Positions 50,826-62,530 of a DNA stretch of 64,000 nucleotides are shown here, one piece after another. The position numbers and the translations under genes were made by a program. Source of the stretch: Juglans regia (taxonomy: Eukaryota; Streptophyta; Magnoliopsida; Fagales; Juglandaceae). Under the pieces are notes generated by a model that worked only from the letters and a program-made list of their open reading frames with translations, was not told the origin of the DNA and did not search any database. The stretch is from contig NC_049912.1 of NCBI RefSeq assembly GCF_001411555.2, positions 22,949,722 through 23,013,721 on the forward strand. Reading direction: 5' to 3'. Numbering within the stretch: position 1 is the first letter of the stretch; each line of letters starts with the position of its first letter.

Positions 50826-53800
50826 TCATCTGCCAAAGAAAATTCTATTTATAACATCAACGGGGAGAGCATAAGCTGGATCTATCGCTTTCAATCCTGG
50901 ATATTCAAGAAGTGATAGTCCTGCAACAACAAACATGGACGACTTTTTGATTGTAAAATCAAGGAATCTCTAACAAAGAAGCAAAATCATGTGCAGGAAA
51001 AATGGAACCAAAACGGTTACACATAATCAATTAGCTTCCTAGGGATGTTGGATTGGAAAGCACGACATAAGCAATTAGCATAAATAGAAGCGAAAAACCA
51101 CCACTGTAAGAGAAGCACATTATTTGTAGTCTCTTTCCCTCACAATGCTACCCGAACTCCCCGAATCCCCCCCACCCCCCCCAAATGATAAATAAGAAGA
51201 CTGCGTAGATATTCTAAAATCATACACTACTGCAGTTTCCAGCCCTCCCTTTTTAAGCAGGTTCTGGTAGTTCGTAATGAATGGGGTGGGGGAGGGGACA
51301 GGAAAGGGTGATGTAACTCAAAGTTCAACATGAGCATCAGCGACAAATTTGAAGATTAATACATGTAATATGTATAGGTCAAAAAGGAAAAATGAGGAAT
51401 TTAAAAAGGTAGCGACGCATCAATATTAATTACCAGCCACTCCAAAGTAGGTGTGATAGACATCCACAGCATCATCTGGCCTATCAGAAATACCCCCATT
51501 TTCTGTATCCTGAGATTTTGAAAACTACAACATCTTAGAGAAATTTTAAACTAACAATGCATAACTAAAATACAGGGTCAGCACCCCAGAGTTTGCAATA
51601 GGAAATAGAATAATCTGAATCTACAGAGTAGCTCGTTCAGACCTGGCAGTCTAAGATGAACTTAACAAGCTTTTCCTTGCTGATCCAATGAACCCTGTCT
51701 ATCATGATCAAGCTAGAAAGAACCCACCATGAGTAGCAAACCTGAAGTGATGTAACAAAATTAGCGAGGAAGACTACAAACATGGAGTGGAAGACCAAGT
51801 CTCGAATTTCTATATACACCTACATCAGGAAGTTTCTCAGGACGGCCATTAAGACCCCCTGCTTTAACTTGCCGCTCGCATAACCACCACCCAAGAAGGT
51901 CCTTGTCAATATGATGCAATGATCCCGTTATAGCAAGTGCACCCACACAACAGAAAACTGCAGAGGACAGAAAGTTTTCACTAGATTCCAAGTCTAGATT
52001 TGACATGGAGAGAACTAAAAAGGCATAAATTGTTCACAAGATCTAGAGAAACTATATCACAGAGTTTGTGAATGTAACAGTTGGGTTCAACATGCAGACA
52101 ACCAAAAGCAATATTTTCAAGCTGAAATTTGATATCCAGATCACACAAGGGCGTAATTGTTCAAATATTTTTTTGATAGATAGTTGTTCAAATATTTAAT
52201 TGTGTAGGTGAACACTAATATCTACCACTAATAATCAGCTTCACCTTGAATTGATTTATATTCAACACTGTTAAATCAACTTACTAGTTCAAATAGCTTA
52301 AGATTACCCATTTTGTAAAATGGCATGAAGTGCTTCAAGCATTTGAGTGACTCGCAAATTTCTAACATTAGTGAAAAGTTAGGCACTTCACAAGGAAAAC
52401 GGAAAAAGGCTACAAAACAAACAAAGCTACTTAAACTTCATACAATATTAGCTTGGTAGGGAGCACTCAGGTAACTTAAGAATAAGGCTTAATTTTTACT
52501 CTTGAAAAGTTGAACCAGTCAAGCTCAACTAGGACCAGCTCAAGAAGCAGCTTGCTCAACGTTCCATATGAGATAAACAAGTGAGCTTGAGCAGCCTGTT
52601 ACTCAACTCATTTGCTGAATGCAAGCCTAAGCAACCTCCACTTCAATGTATTAAGAGAAACAAGAAATGGGAGGGAGGTGGGGAGCTTCTATCAAGCATG
52701 GAGGTTTGGGTAACCAAGAGGCAAATTGCAAAATTCACAGTTGATAGACAACAATTGAATCTGAAAAATGAGCAAGACTTCTGAGAAAAAGCTGAATGCA
52801 TTTTTTATCAGATGCAAAACCTGAACATATTTTTCACCAGATAAAGATAACAATTAACAAAGAAATAAAGAAGACAATGGAAGTAAAACACACACTTGAT
52901 TTATAACGTACAAGTCAAATAGAAAACTTCATAATTAGACTGTTAAGTTAAATGTCTAACATACTTTGACCTGCATGGGACTCGCCACCAGGTGTGCATC
53001 CAAATCCACCGTCCAAATTTTTGCAACTCACGATGTAGCTCACTGCCTTCTCCACATTGATTTTATTCAAATGATGTAATATTGAGAGACAACATATAGC
53101 AATGTAAGAGAACCTATAGGAAACAGTCTCGGTTTGGTAAAACTATTCAACCAAAGATGCTAACATCCAAAATCATGAGATGCCAAATAATAAAGCAGCA
53201 GTGGAAAGAATACCGTGTATCAACTTCGCCCCATTCATCCCCTGAAAATGATCCATCTTCATTTTGCAATCCAGCAATATCTGAATTAAATATTTAGCAA
53301 GAAGAAAACGAAGATACATGCTATTTTACAACACCCAACATGGAATATCAACAAGATACACAACTTTAAACTAGAAGTTAACTAGCTTGAGTTAACTAGC
53401 TTGGATACCTGAATGTAGAAAAAATTGCAATCGTTGTAATAATTGTAGCTACAGCAAATTTTGAGAAAAATAAAGTATTGTTTGATATGATATGATGTGG
53501 AGAATTTCTCAGAAAATACAGCAGTCTGTATGACAAAGGATACAATTAGTCACATTCTCAATGTCAAGAACATTTAGTTTGTCAAAAAGGGCCAAAACCT
53601 GTACAGCGCTTAGAGTATACAGTATGTGAGGGTCATGCCCAATGTTACCACCAAACCCACCTGCAAAACCGAATGTATTGTCATCTACCCCATTACTATA
53701 GTCATCTCCATATTTCTTTCTTTTATTTTTATTTATTTGTAATGTAAATCATTACTTAGTCTTGGGCTATAACCATCCGAAAAATCAAATACATCAAAGA

Positions 53801-54254
53801 GATGTACTACTTTTTTTTTCTAGTTTGAGGGGGTTTTGGGGGGGGGGGCATCACCCAACAGTTTCTCACTCATAATATACATAGCAGAATGCAACTTGAC
53901 AATGCATTTGATTGAAGTAAGAAAAGTAAGCATCTATGAAAACCTGATTCGTGCTGGCATTTCATGATCCATGAGACAACCTCATCCACATCTACAGCAT
54001 CAAGCTTCCCTAGAAGATCTAGAGTGGTCAATCCCCAGTATGCCCCATTCATTCTCAGATATTCCATTGCAACAGATATAAAGTCATCCTTCCTCTTGAG
54101 TGCAAGAAACATGAATTTTTGGTATAAATGAAAATAGAGTCATGTCAGCAACTAAAGATGTACTTAAATAACATAAAAAAGGTACATAAACGAGAGATAC
54201 CTTTTCAACTGACAAAATGTATTGGACATGCTTCTCAGTTACAAGCTCCCCCAT
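50826..54254 (-). CDS. RGTB: Rab geranylgeranyltransferase (type II) beta subunit
   Basis: Beta subunit of the enzyme that, with the alpha subunit and REP, adds geranylgeranyl groups to Rab GTPases. Exons: 54201-54254, 53944-54094, 53544-53660, 53214-53280, 52965-53113, 51824-51957, 51643-51741, 51434-51509, 50826-50920 (stop TGA). All join in phase, 313 residues, the usual length. Prenyltransferase repeats are clear: [80 protein letters not shown]. The zinc ligands are expected at Asp and Cys of PEKLPDVCYSWW and at His of [16 protein letters not shown]. Exon 5 uses donor 52964, which restores the Gly-Gln before IFCC. The ATG is the first codon after a probable 5'UTR intron (54255-55235). Confidence 0.95.
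52157..52197 (-). repeat. LINE-tail stub with 14-bp TSD
   Basis: TTGTTCAAATATTT at 52157-52170 and 52184-52197 flanks the 13-bp insert TTTTGATAGATAG. It is in RGTB intron 5. Confidence 0.75.
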
Positions 54255-55330
54255 CTGCCAATTACTAAGCACATTAATCTAGGAATTTACAGTTGAAAAC
54301 ATTAAGAATGTATAAGTAATTAGAAACTTAACATCTCTTGGAAAATGTAGCGTTGGGTTCTTTATCTGTTCTTGTCTCATACAAAACCACTCAAAGCAAA
54401 GAGGTGCTTCATAAATTAAGGATAGATATGATCATATGAAGCTCAGAGTAACTAACTCATTTGAAACAGACTAGTGGAGAACAAAATTTCATTTTCAGTT
54501 CAATTCCCTATCAAACAGTCATCAATGAGATTGATGAATAGTATAATAGGCAACAAGCGACAAATTGACTGTTAAAGCACTAGAATTGACAACAAATATA
54601 AGCGATCTTGAACTTGTACTTTCAAAGGTAAAATCTTCAAGTGATAAATATTGCATTAAAAAGAAGCTAAGGCAAGCTATCCAGCCGCTGGAAACTGCTT
54701 AACAATTCCAAGGCTCAGCTCACACGGCGAATTTCAGTCACAATTTTAACATCGAGAAAAGTTTATCGCATAAAAAACTATGAACTTCAAGGGAAAGGAG
54801 ATAATTGCCTTCAAAGCAAACTGAAAATGTAAGACAAGATTTTCGCGAAGCTTCACACTTTAAAATTCCATTCAAATATTAAAGAGCCCCCGGTTTACAT
54901 GCTCCAGTAGAATGCCAATTGAAGACATGATGAACAATCAACGGAGCATGAAAAAATAAAGAAGCTATCACACAAACAAATATTTTTTCCCCAGAAAATT
55001 CCGGAGGAACTGTTTCCAATCAAAACAAACACACCCAAAATACTGTTGTACCATAAAACTTTATGGGAAAATGTTTTCTCGGGAAACAAACGAAAGCCAA
55101 TAGAGAAATCTAGAAAAAGCCATCAGTCAGTTCCAACAGATCTTGTCAGTTCAAAATAAAGAGTAATATGATTTGTATAGTTGGTAGGGAAAGCTCGTCA
55201 ACAAAGCTTTGGTACGAGAAAGAGAGAGAACTTACACTGAGTCTTTGTTCTAGATACCCTCCCTCTTCAACTCCGATTAATCGTAACGTGAAGGAGGAAT
55301 AACTTTCCACTCTAATTAGTAATTACGCAG
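54255..55330 (-). other. RGTB 5'UTR with leader intron
   Basis: On the minus strand, an ATG-free leader exon near 55330-55236 ends GACTCAGT, followed by GTAAGT. The acceptor TTGGCAG lies immediately before the start ATG at 54254. This implies a 981-bp intron wholly in the 5'UTR. The transcription start is not defined. Confidence 0.6.
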
Positions 55331-55382
55331 AAGGTTATATGACAGACATGAAATTAAATTTAAAGCGCTTACAAAACAGACG

Positions 55383-55464
55383 GTGGGCATGCCGGAGTGG
55401 TTATCGGGCATGACTAGAAATCATGTGGGCTTTGCCCGCGCAGGTTCGAATCCTGCTGCTCACG
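55383..55464 (+). tRNA. tRNA-Ser (anticodon AGA)
   Basis: 82 nt, type II tRNA with long variable arm. Acceptor stem GTGGGCA pairs with TGCTCAC (one G-U), discriminator G. The anticodon loop is CTAGAAA with AGA at 55416-55418. The T arm is GCAGGTTCGAATCCTGC. Box A (GCCGGAGTGG) and box B (GGTTCGAATCC) are both present. There is no intron. It lies just upstream of the RGTB leader, in the opposite direction. Confidence 0.93.
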
Positions 55465-55695
55465 CCTCCCTGCTCTCTGGCCTTTTGCAGCGAATTCAGC
55501 TTAACCCTTTTCGTTGTAAAAACTCTGCCACGACAACTTCAGTCCTAGTCAACTCCCTTATTTTTGTTTGTTTTAAACCTTAAAAGTAGATCTAAACCCT
55601 ATGTTGAACTCCAAAGTCCAAATGTTGTTTTTCAGTTTTTCCCTGGGGAATGCCGATTAAGGTGTCCACGGGTACTTCTCCAACAAATAAGGCAA

Positions 55696-55899
55696 TGTTT
55701 GATATAGAAACGGATTCATCTCATTTTATCGTTATGAATTTTTTAAATTTTTACATAAAATATAAAAAATAATTCAATTTTTTTAAATCTCAAAATAATA
55801 ATAATATTAAAAAATAATATTCTAACAATATTTTATTTAATTTTTAACTTTTATATAAAATCATCTCATTTCATCTCATCTCATCTCACTATCCAAACA
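55696..55899. mobile_element. MITE family 1 copy
   Basis: Starts TGTTTGATATAG and ends TCACTATCCAAACA. The interior includes ACATAAAATATAAAAAATAA, AAAAAATAATATTCTAACAA and CATCTCATTTCATCTCATC. The right end is intact and the left end is mutated. Confidence 0.7.
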
Positions 55900-56237
55900 G
55901 ACCTAATGGATTGAAATATTTTTTGGAATCAATCTTTCATCAAATAATAAAAAAATTTATTTTATCAAACTTTTGGAGCTTCCTGGCCTAGAATATTCGA
56001 CCCCGTCCAATAACCCATAACCTCTTTAAGATGTTTGGATTCTAATTCCAAGATCAATTGAAGTGGCTAAGAGATTTTTGCAATAATTCTTAGAATTGAC
56101 CATTACATCGTTTAAAATATATGGCATCCGAAATTATTAAATTTTTGAAATTATTAATTCTTAGAATTGACCATTACATCAATTGAAGTGGCTAAAAATT
56201 ATTAAATTTTTGCAATAATTCTTAAAATACATGTTAA

Positions 56238-56240
<3 letters not shown>

Positions 56241-56281
<41 letters not shown>
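56241..56281. repeat. (TA)n microsatellite
   Basis: About 20 uninterrupted TA units. Confidence 0.95.
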
Positions 56282-56286
<5 letters not shown>

Positions 56287-56456
56287 CACATACATCAAAT
56301 GCCACAAAACACTCGATCAAAGAATACAATAGAAGGAAAGAACAAAGATAAAAGTACAAGATATAATTATACATACATATCTGATAAAAGAACATGAGAT
56401 GCAAAATCATGACTTGCATGAGATGTATTATAGCAGGTGAAAGATAGTGATCTCTT

Positions 56457-59400
56457 TTAGGGAGTTAAAGTTGTGATATCAAATAGTTTTCCTAATGTAA
56501 TGGCATCTAGGGGCTCTGACAGAGGGGCTCTAGGTCTACGAGTTGATAGCTTTTGAGAGATCTGTTGCATGCTTGGCCTGGATTGTGGGTGGGCGTTGAG
56601 TCATTTAAACGCTAGCTTAGCAATGGTGACCACTTCCTCAGTTACTCGACCTCTAGGAGGTGAGAGGCGTTGGTCCAACACTTCGGGCGTTGGTCCAACA
56701 CTTCCTTCAGTGTTATATTCTGGGTAGTTGTTGTCGTTGATGATGATGATAATAAGGAGATGAAACTGCTCGGATGCCTTCCCATCATCACTTCCAATGT
56801 TACCATCCCAAAGCTGTATACATCACACTTCTCATTCGATTCCATTGTGTAAGCAAGCTCTGCAAAGAAAATATCAGCACATCTATATATGTTATATACT
56901 TTGATCATAAAATAAGATTTTAATTCTCAATATGTAGAAATTTGAACATGTTTCATTCCCACTAGCGTTTGAGAGCAGCAACAGCTTGTCCATTCACCTA
57001 TGTAATATTTATGGGTGAGTCCATGATCACAAATATTTGAAAAGCTTACCTGGAGCCAAATACCCAAAGGTGCCTGCATATGATGTCCAATTGGATGAGT
57101 TGGGCTTCAAAATCCTGGTTGTGCCAAAGTCGGAGATGTGAGCCTCATATTCCAAATCCAACAGAACGTTGTTACTTGATATATCTCGATGAATAATTGG
57201 AGGTGAGCAGTCGTGGTGTAGGTAGGATAAAGCTTTGGCAACACCTCTTACCACGTTAACCCTCTTGATCCAATCGAACTGCATTGCTTTCACCTCACTA
57301 CTTATACTCTTTCCCAAGCTTCCCCCTCCTAAGTACTCATACACCAGGTCTGAGTATCTTATATGTGAACAAAAACCATAAAGCTTTATAATATTCCTGT
57401 GTCTCACTTCTGTTAAAGCAGTAATCTCACTTGTAAAGGCTCGGTTGGCCACTTCTCCATCCTCAGATTGGTGAAGTTTCTTCACTGCAAAAACTTGACC
57501 CGTTGACACCTATGCTTTATAAACATTTGCAGATCCTCCCTCTCCAATGCAATGTCTTGGGTTGAATTTTTCTGTCGCTTCAACAATGCTTTGATGTGCC
57601 ATTTTCCCATCATAACTCCAAATTTCAAACAGAGTTTCATTTTCTGCGTCCTTTGGCTCACGATCTGGCTTTCTCATATTCTGGAAGCAAGCACAGTAGA
57701 TTGCTGCAGTGATATAAAAAAGAAACAGTGCCAAATAGAATAACAGTGATCAAAATAACAACTCGGAGGCTTATCTTTCCATCAGGTCTTTTGCTCGACA
57801 ACGAGGGGCAAGCCTTCAGAGCAGTTTTGTTGCCGCACAGACCTCTATTATGTTCTAGAGCTCTCATTGGCACCTTTCTAAAAGCTTTATTGTCAGGAAG
57901 AGGACCCTCCAATCTATTGTATGATATATCCACCCATGTCAAGCTTAAAGTTTCACTAAAAGTTGATGGTATCGAGGCAGACAGATAGTTGTGGGAGAGG
58001 TTTAATAATTCTAAGTAGCGTAATTATCCAAACTCCCGTGGAAGCTCTCCTGCGAGCAAGTTTTGGCTAAGATCAATATACATGAGAGAGCGTATACTGG
58101 CAATCTGGGGGGTAATACTTTCCCAAAATCCGTTCACGCTCAAATTCAAGTCCAAGAGTTTTGAGCACTGTGCTAACTGCTTGGCCTTGGGTATTGATCC
58201 ACTTAAATTGTTAAGCTGCTAGGTTGAGTTGAGTAAGCTCAGATAGTCCTCCAATTTCCCTTGGAATACTGCCTGAAAGTTTATTTTCATTCAGTTTAAG
58301 AGTGAACAGTAACTTCAAGGCCCCCCAATTCCTTTGGAATTTTTCCTACGAACTGATTTCGAGACAGGTTAAGATATCCAAGTCGACTTGCTTTATAAAG
58401 ATCAACTGGGATTGTACCTGAAATTCTATTGTCTGAGATCTTCAAGCTTGTTAGGCTTTTGCTTTGCCCCCCAATTGATCGACAGCTTACCATACAACTT
58501 GTTATGACTCAAATCGATGTAAACCAAACGTGGGCATATGCCAAAAAAATTTTGATATGTCACCTTTCAGTTGATTTCTTTGGACCTGAAACCTGATTAA
58601 GTTGGTACGCAGTTTCCTAAACTTTTTGGAATGGGACCAACGAAGTTGTTTCCACTAGCAGCGACGTGTTCCAGTAACCCATTAGGCGCATATGTTTGGT
58701 GGTAAATAGCCAGACAAGTTGTTCTCGGCCACTAGAAAACCAAGCAGAGATGTAAGATTATTCATTTCTCTAGGAATGGTGCCACTGAGTTTATTCGTAA
58801 AGAGACATAAGCCAGAAAGGGATGTAAGTTTTCCGAGTTCTGGAGGAATATGACCAGATAAATGATTCACACATAGCATCAACTTTGTGAGTTTGCTCAA
58901 GTTCCCTAGTACTGGAGGGATGTTTCCTGAAAATTGATTGACTGAAACATCCAATATAGTGAGCTTGGTCAAATTTCCTACTTCCAGAGTTATGCTGCCA
59001 GACAGATGATTATGATCAAGTTCCAGAACTATGAGCTTTGTCAAGTTTCCTAAAGAATTTGGGATTGACCCTATAAGATTGTTTTTTTGCAAATTCAGCT
59101 CAGTTAGAGAACTAAGCATTCCTATTCCTTGTGGTATAGATCCATTTATCTGATTCCCACCCAAATAAAGGTGTTGAAGATTGGTCAGCAGACACATTTC
59201 AGACGGAATATTTCCAGAGAAACGATTAAGACGGATGTCTAGATGAGTGAGTATTTCTGAGATGGGAAGGAATAGTTCCATAAAGGGAGTTGTTAGAAAG
59301 CTCAAGGCTGGTAAGATTCGGAAAGGACGAGAAGCTGAGATGTTGAAGCGTACCTTTCAAACCAGTGTTTGTGATGTTTATATGCGTGACATTTCCAGCC

Positions 59401-59700
59401 TCATCGCATGTGATTCCAATCCACTTGCAGGGGGCATTAGAAGAAAGAAAGTAGGAAGATGAAGTAAAATTTCAGGGAGGAAGACTAGTCCAGGAAGGAA
59501 GGAGCATTTGAGTTGACTTGTCAAGGCCTTTTTTCCATTTTAGAAGAGCCTCTGCTTGTTCTTTTCATGGAGTCGCAGAGCAAGAATCTAGTGCAGAAGC
59601 AACTCGGAAAAAAAGATCAAGATGATGAGGATGGTGTGGGTTGACTTGAACAGAATAAGCAGGTTAGAAAGCGGTTGTTTAAGTTGCAAAACTGACATGA
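56457..59700 (-). pseudogene. LRR receptor-like kinase pseudogene (MIK2 type)
   Basis: On the minus strand: signal-peptide-like start near 59700, LRR N-cap EQAEALLKWKKGLD, about 20 LRRs (59305-58682 is one open block, FSGNIPSEMCLLTNLQHLYL), a membrane segment near 57770 (VVILITVILFGTVSFLY), and kinase [65 protein letters not shown]. An intron (57049-56860) splits the activation loop end. Defects: frameshifts and stops in the LRR block (near 59500, 59300, 58660, 58500, 58230), a nonsense TAG at 57510-57512 just after the P-loop, a TGA at 56601-56603 in the last subdomain, and a 20-bp tandem duplication near 56670-56705. All catalytic residues are still readable, so the loss is fairly recent or the sequence has errors. 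The family resembles Arabidopsis MIK2/At1g35710. Confidence 0.88.
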
Positions 59701-59852
59701 TTTTGGCTCTGGGGAACTCAGATTAATTGGTTTGCTGAAGTACAAGTGATGAAAAGGCTTGATGTCGCATATTGGGTACTTAGATACAAAACATACATAC
59801 ACATACATATATATATATATATATAACAAAGATCAACAGGATCAACTTAAGA

Positions 59853-60043
59853 TCCGGTTGGGATAGTAAATTAAAATGAGTTGAAATGAAAGTTGAATAA
59901 AATATTATTAGAATATTATTTTTTAATATTATTATTGTTTTAAAATTCAAAAAAGTAGAATTATTTATTATATTTTGTGTGAGAATTTAGAAAAATTATA
60001 ATGACGAGATGAAATATTTTTTCTATCTAGCTCGTTGAGGATG
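59853..60043. mobile_element. MITE family 1 copy
   Basis: Starts GGTTGGGATAGTAAATT and contains AAAATGAGTTGAAATGAAAG, TTATTATATTTTGTGTGAGA and TTATAATGACGAGATGAAA. The right end is worn. Confidence 0.6.
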
Positions 60044-60334
60044 ACTATCTAAACGAGAAAAACCCTCTCATCAAAAGTTTCCTACCATTCGTGTACCATG
60101 ACCAGGGTCTAAGCTAGAAATTTAATTTAGGGTGCCAAGGTATATGTAAGAATTTGTATAAAAAGCATGAAAAAACTCTTATATATAATAAAAAATACAT
60201 GTTTTTAAGTACAAATTTGAATGTATAAAATAAAATAAAAATAAAATATAAGCAGTTATGTTAATGAAGCTCGTCGATCTTGGAGGGCAGTGTTGAGAGC
60301 CACTATTGGCGGATCTAGAACTGCCCTTTTAATT

Positions 60335-60500
60335 TTTATGATTTTTAGAATACTTGTTTTTAAAATTTTGTAGCTAAAAGTTTGACCCTTTTTAAAATTT
60401 TGTATGTATGTAAAAGATTGAATTGTTTATTATAATTTATGTAAAAATGTTTAAAAAAATTATAATGATAAGATAAAATGAAACACTTTCGCAATTCAAA
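60335..60500. mobile_element. MITE family 1 copy, diverged
   Basis: Contains AAAAGATTGAATTGTTTATT, ATTTATGTAAAAATG and ATAATGATAAGATAAAATG, the right half of the family. The left half is not clear. Confidence 0.45.
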
Positions 60501-60983
60501 TAGAGCCTTAACACCATGTTAAGAATTGAGGGCCACGTGTACTCATACGCAAGGCAAATGATTTTGGACAATGTTAGAATGCCTAATGTGCCTGTACACT
60601 AATATAAATGGGTTGTTATTTTTTATTTTTTTAAAAGTATTTTTTAAACATTCTTGACCATTAAAAAAATAAAAATTTTATTTGCAGTCTTCAAGTGAGG
60701 ATTGTATGTGCAGGCACATTATTAAATGAGAGAAAATATCATTTTAAGAGGGATAATTTTGTAATTTTAAAAAATTTTAAAGTTAAAATAACTTAAACTT
60801 GCATTGCAGTCTTCAAATAAGGACTATATCTAACATTGCTCAATCACATTGTCAGTTTTATCCTTGATTAGAAGGAAAACAAAAAACAAAAAAATTATTT
60901 TTGGGGGGTAGGCTGGCCCCACCTCACCTTCGTCAAGGATGGCTCTACAGTCGGAGCTGAGAGATGGGTAATGTATTTCATGC

Positions 60984-60987
<4 letters not shown>

Positions 60988-61025
<38 letters not shown>
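60988..61025. repeat. (TA)n microsatellite
   Basis: About 19 uninterrupted TA units in spacer DNA. Confidence 0.9.
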
Positions 61026-61028
<3 letters not shown>

Positions 61029-62359
61029 TAATCCTTTTAAATAATTTTTAAAAATTCATAATATTATTAAAAAATAATTCCCTAATCACAAAATATTAAA
61101 AAAAATATTTTAGCAGAAGTCCCGAGTGGGACCCAGCGGGAGACTAACATTTTTCATTGGCCAATGGATACATTGCATAGAATCCGACGTATATATTGAC
61201 CTGTGAAGAAAAGAAAAAAAAAAAAAAAAAAGGAGCATGTATAGCATATATATACATGCTCTTCGATCTTGTTCACACGTTAGTTAGAGATAAAGACTAA
61301 TTTAATTTAAAAAATAAATTTTAAAATATAAATTTTAGAAATTAAATTATACTATGTAGATGATGTATGGTGTAAAAGTATTCAAATACCATTACATTCT
61401 TTTCAAAGAATAATTCTATTTAAAAGTTTTTACATTACACACAATCCATGTGACATAATTTATTTGAAAGATAAATTTTAAAGTGAAATTTTACATAAAA
61501 GCCTTACACAACACATATCTACTTAATTAACATGCGATTTATCATTTTAATACTTAAATATGTGTTTGTTTAAATAGAAACATAAAAATAGCAAATTGAA
61601 TGTTAATTAAGTAGAGATATGTAATTTAAAGATCGACATTCAAATATTACTACCTTTTCAAGGCTTGGACTCCTTAAATCAACAATTGACAAGAAAAAAA
61701 AAAGGTTATGATCTCAAATAAATAAATCACTTAAAGAACAGGAATTAAAGAAGTAAGTAAAACAACAAATCAAATGGATGATAGCCTAGGACACTTCCGC
61801 AACCCACTATCCTACGTAACTTACTAACAGATCATCCAGCCCACTAACTCACAACACACCTTCAGCTTTGACTTCACTTCAGTTAAACACTCCAGTTCGA
61901 CTTCACCCACGTGCACTTCAGACTTAGGTTTTGATCTCTTCTTCGTCAGACCCTCCAAAGCCGTATGAGCTCCCTTCAGTCATGGTGTGTTACAGAGTTT
62001 CAAATGACAAAGAAATAATTGCATGATTCTGAGTAGAATTAATGGCCCGGTAGGTATCTAGCTTCTATCTTCATCGAAATTAAAGAATCTTTGAATCAAG
62101 CAGTACTCATTCAAGATTAATGCAGCATGCACCCACAATCCACATCATTAATGTTCTTAATTAATAGTCAGAAATAGCAAGAAGAAACGTCATAAAAAAT
62201 ACAAACCTTTTTAGAACTCACATGTCAAGCTACTGATTAAATTATTTTTCAATTTTACATTCTTTACTTCTCCCTCTTATAACCATTCAAATTATTTATA
62301 AATGCTTTTAAATTAAGAAATTGCTCTATTATTCCCTCCACGCTGCAGCTTACACGTCA

Positions 62360-62530
62360 TATAATTATTATAATTTTCTTAAATTTTTAGATAAAATAAA
62401 ATAAGCAATTCAATTTTTTTAAATACTAAAACAAAAATAATATTAAAAAAATATATTTGAATAATATTTTATTAAACTTTTAATTTTAATCTCAATTCAT
62501 CTCTTATCATATCAAAAAACAAACGAGACT
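62360..62530. mobile_element. MITE family 1 copy, diverged
   Basis: Contains ATAATTATTATAATTTTCTT, AGATAAAATAAAATAAGCAA, AAAACAAAAATAATATTAAA and TTCATCTCTTATCATATC, in inverted family order. The ends are worn. Confidence 0.5.

Larger units (their letters stand above)
55465..56456. other. AT-rich spacer with MITE and (TA)n
   Basis: MITE family 1 copy at 55696-55899, a local duplication of AATTCTTAGAATTGACCATT around 56090-56180, and a perfect (TA)n run at 56241-56281. No gene seen. Confidence 0.6.

Noticed and set aside
53376..53403. Perfect 14-bp tandem repeat AGTTAACTAGCTTG in RGTB intron 4
   Set aside because: There is no insert between the copies, so it cannot be told from simple slippage. 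It was not counted among the stub insertions.
54255..54272. Upstream in-frame ATG (54272) for RGTB
   Set aside because: The sequence between it and 54254 ends in a good acceptor (TTGGCAG) and fits the end of a leader intron.
56090..56225. Repeated AATTCTTAGAATTGACCATT and nearby sequences
   Set aside because: Looks like a local segmental duplication of about 60-70 bp in spacer DNA, with no tail or coding content.
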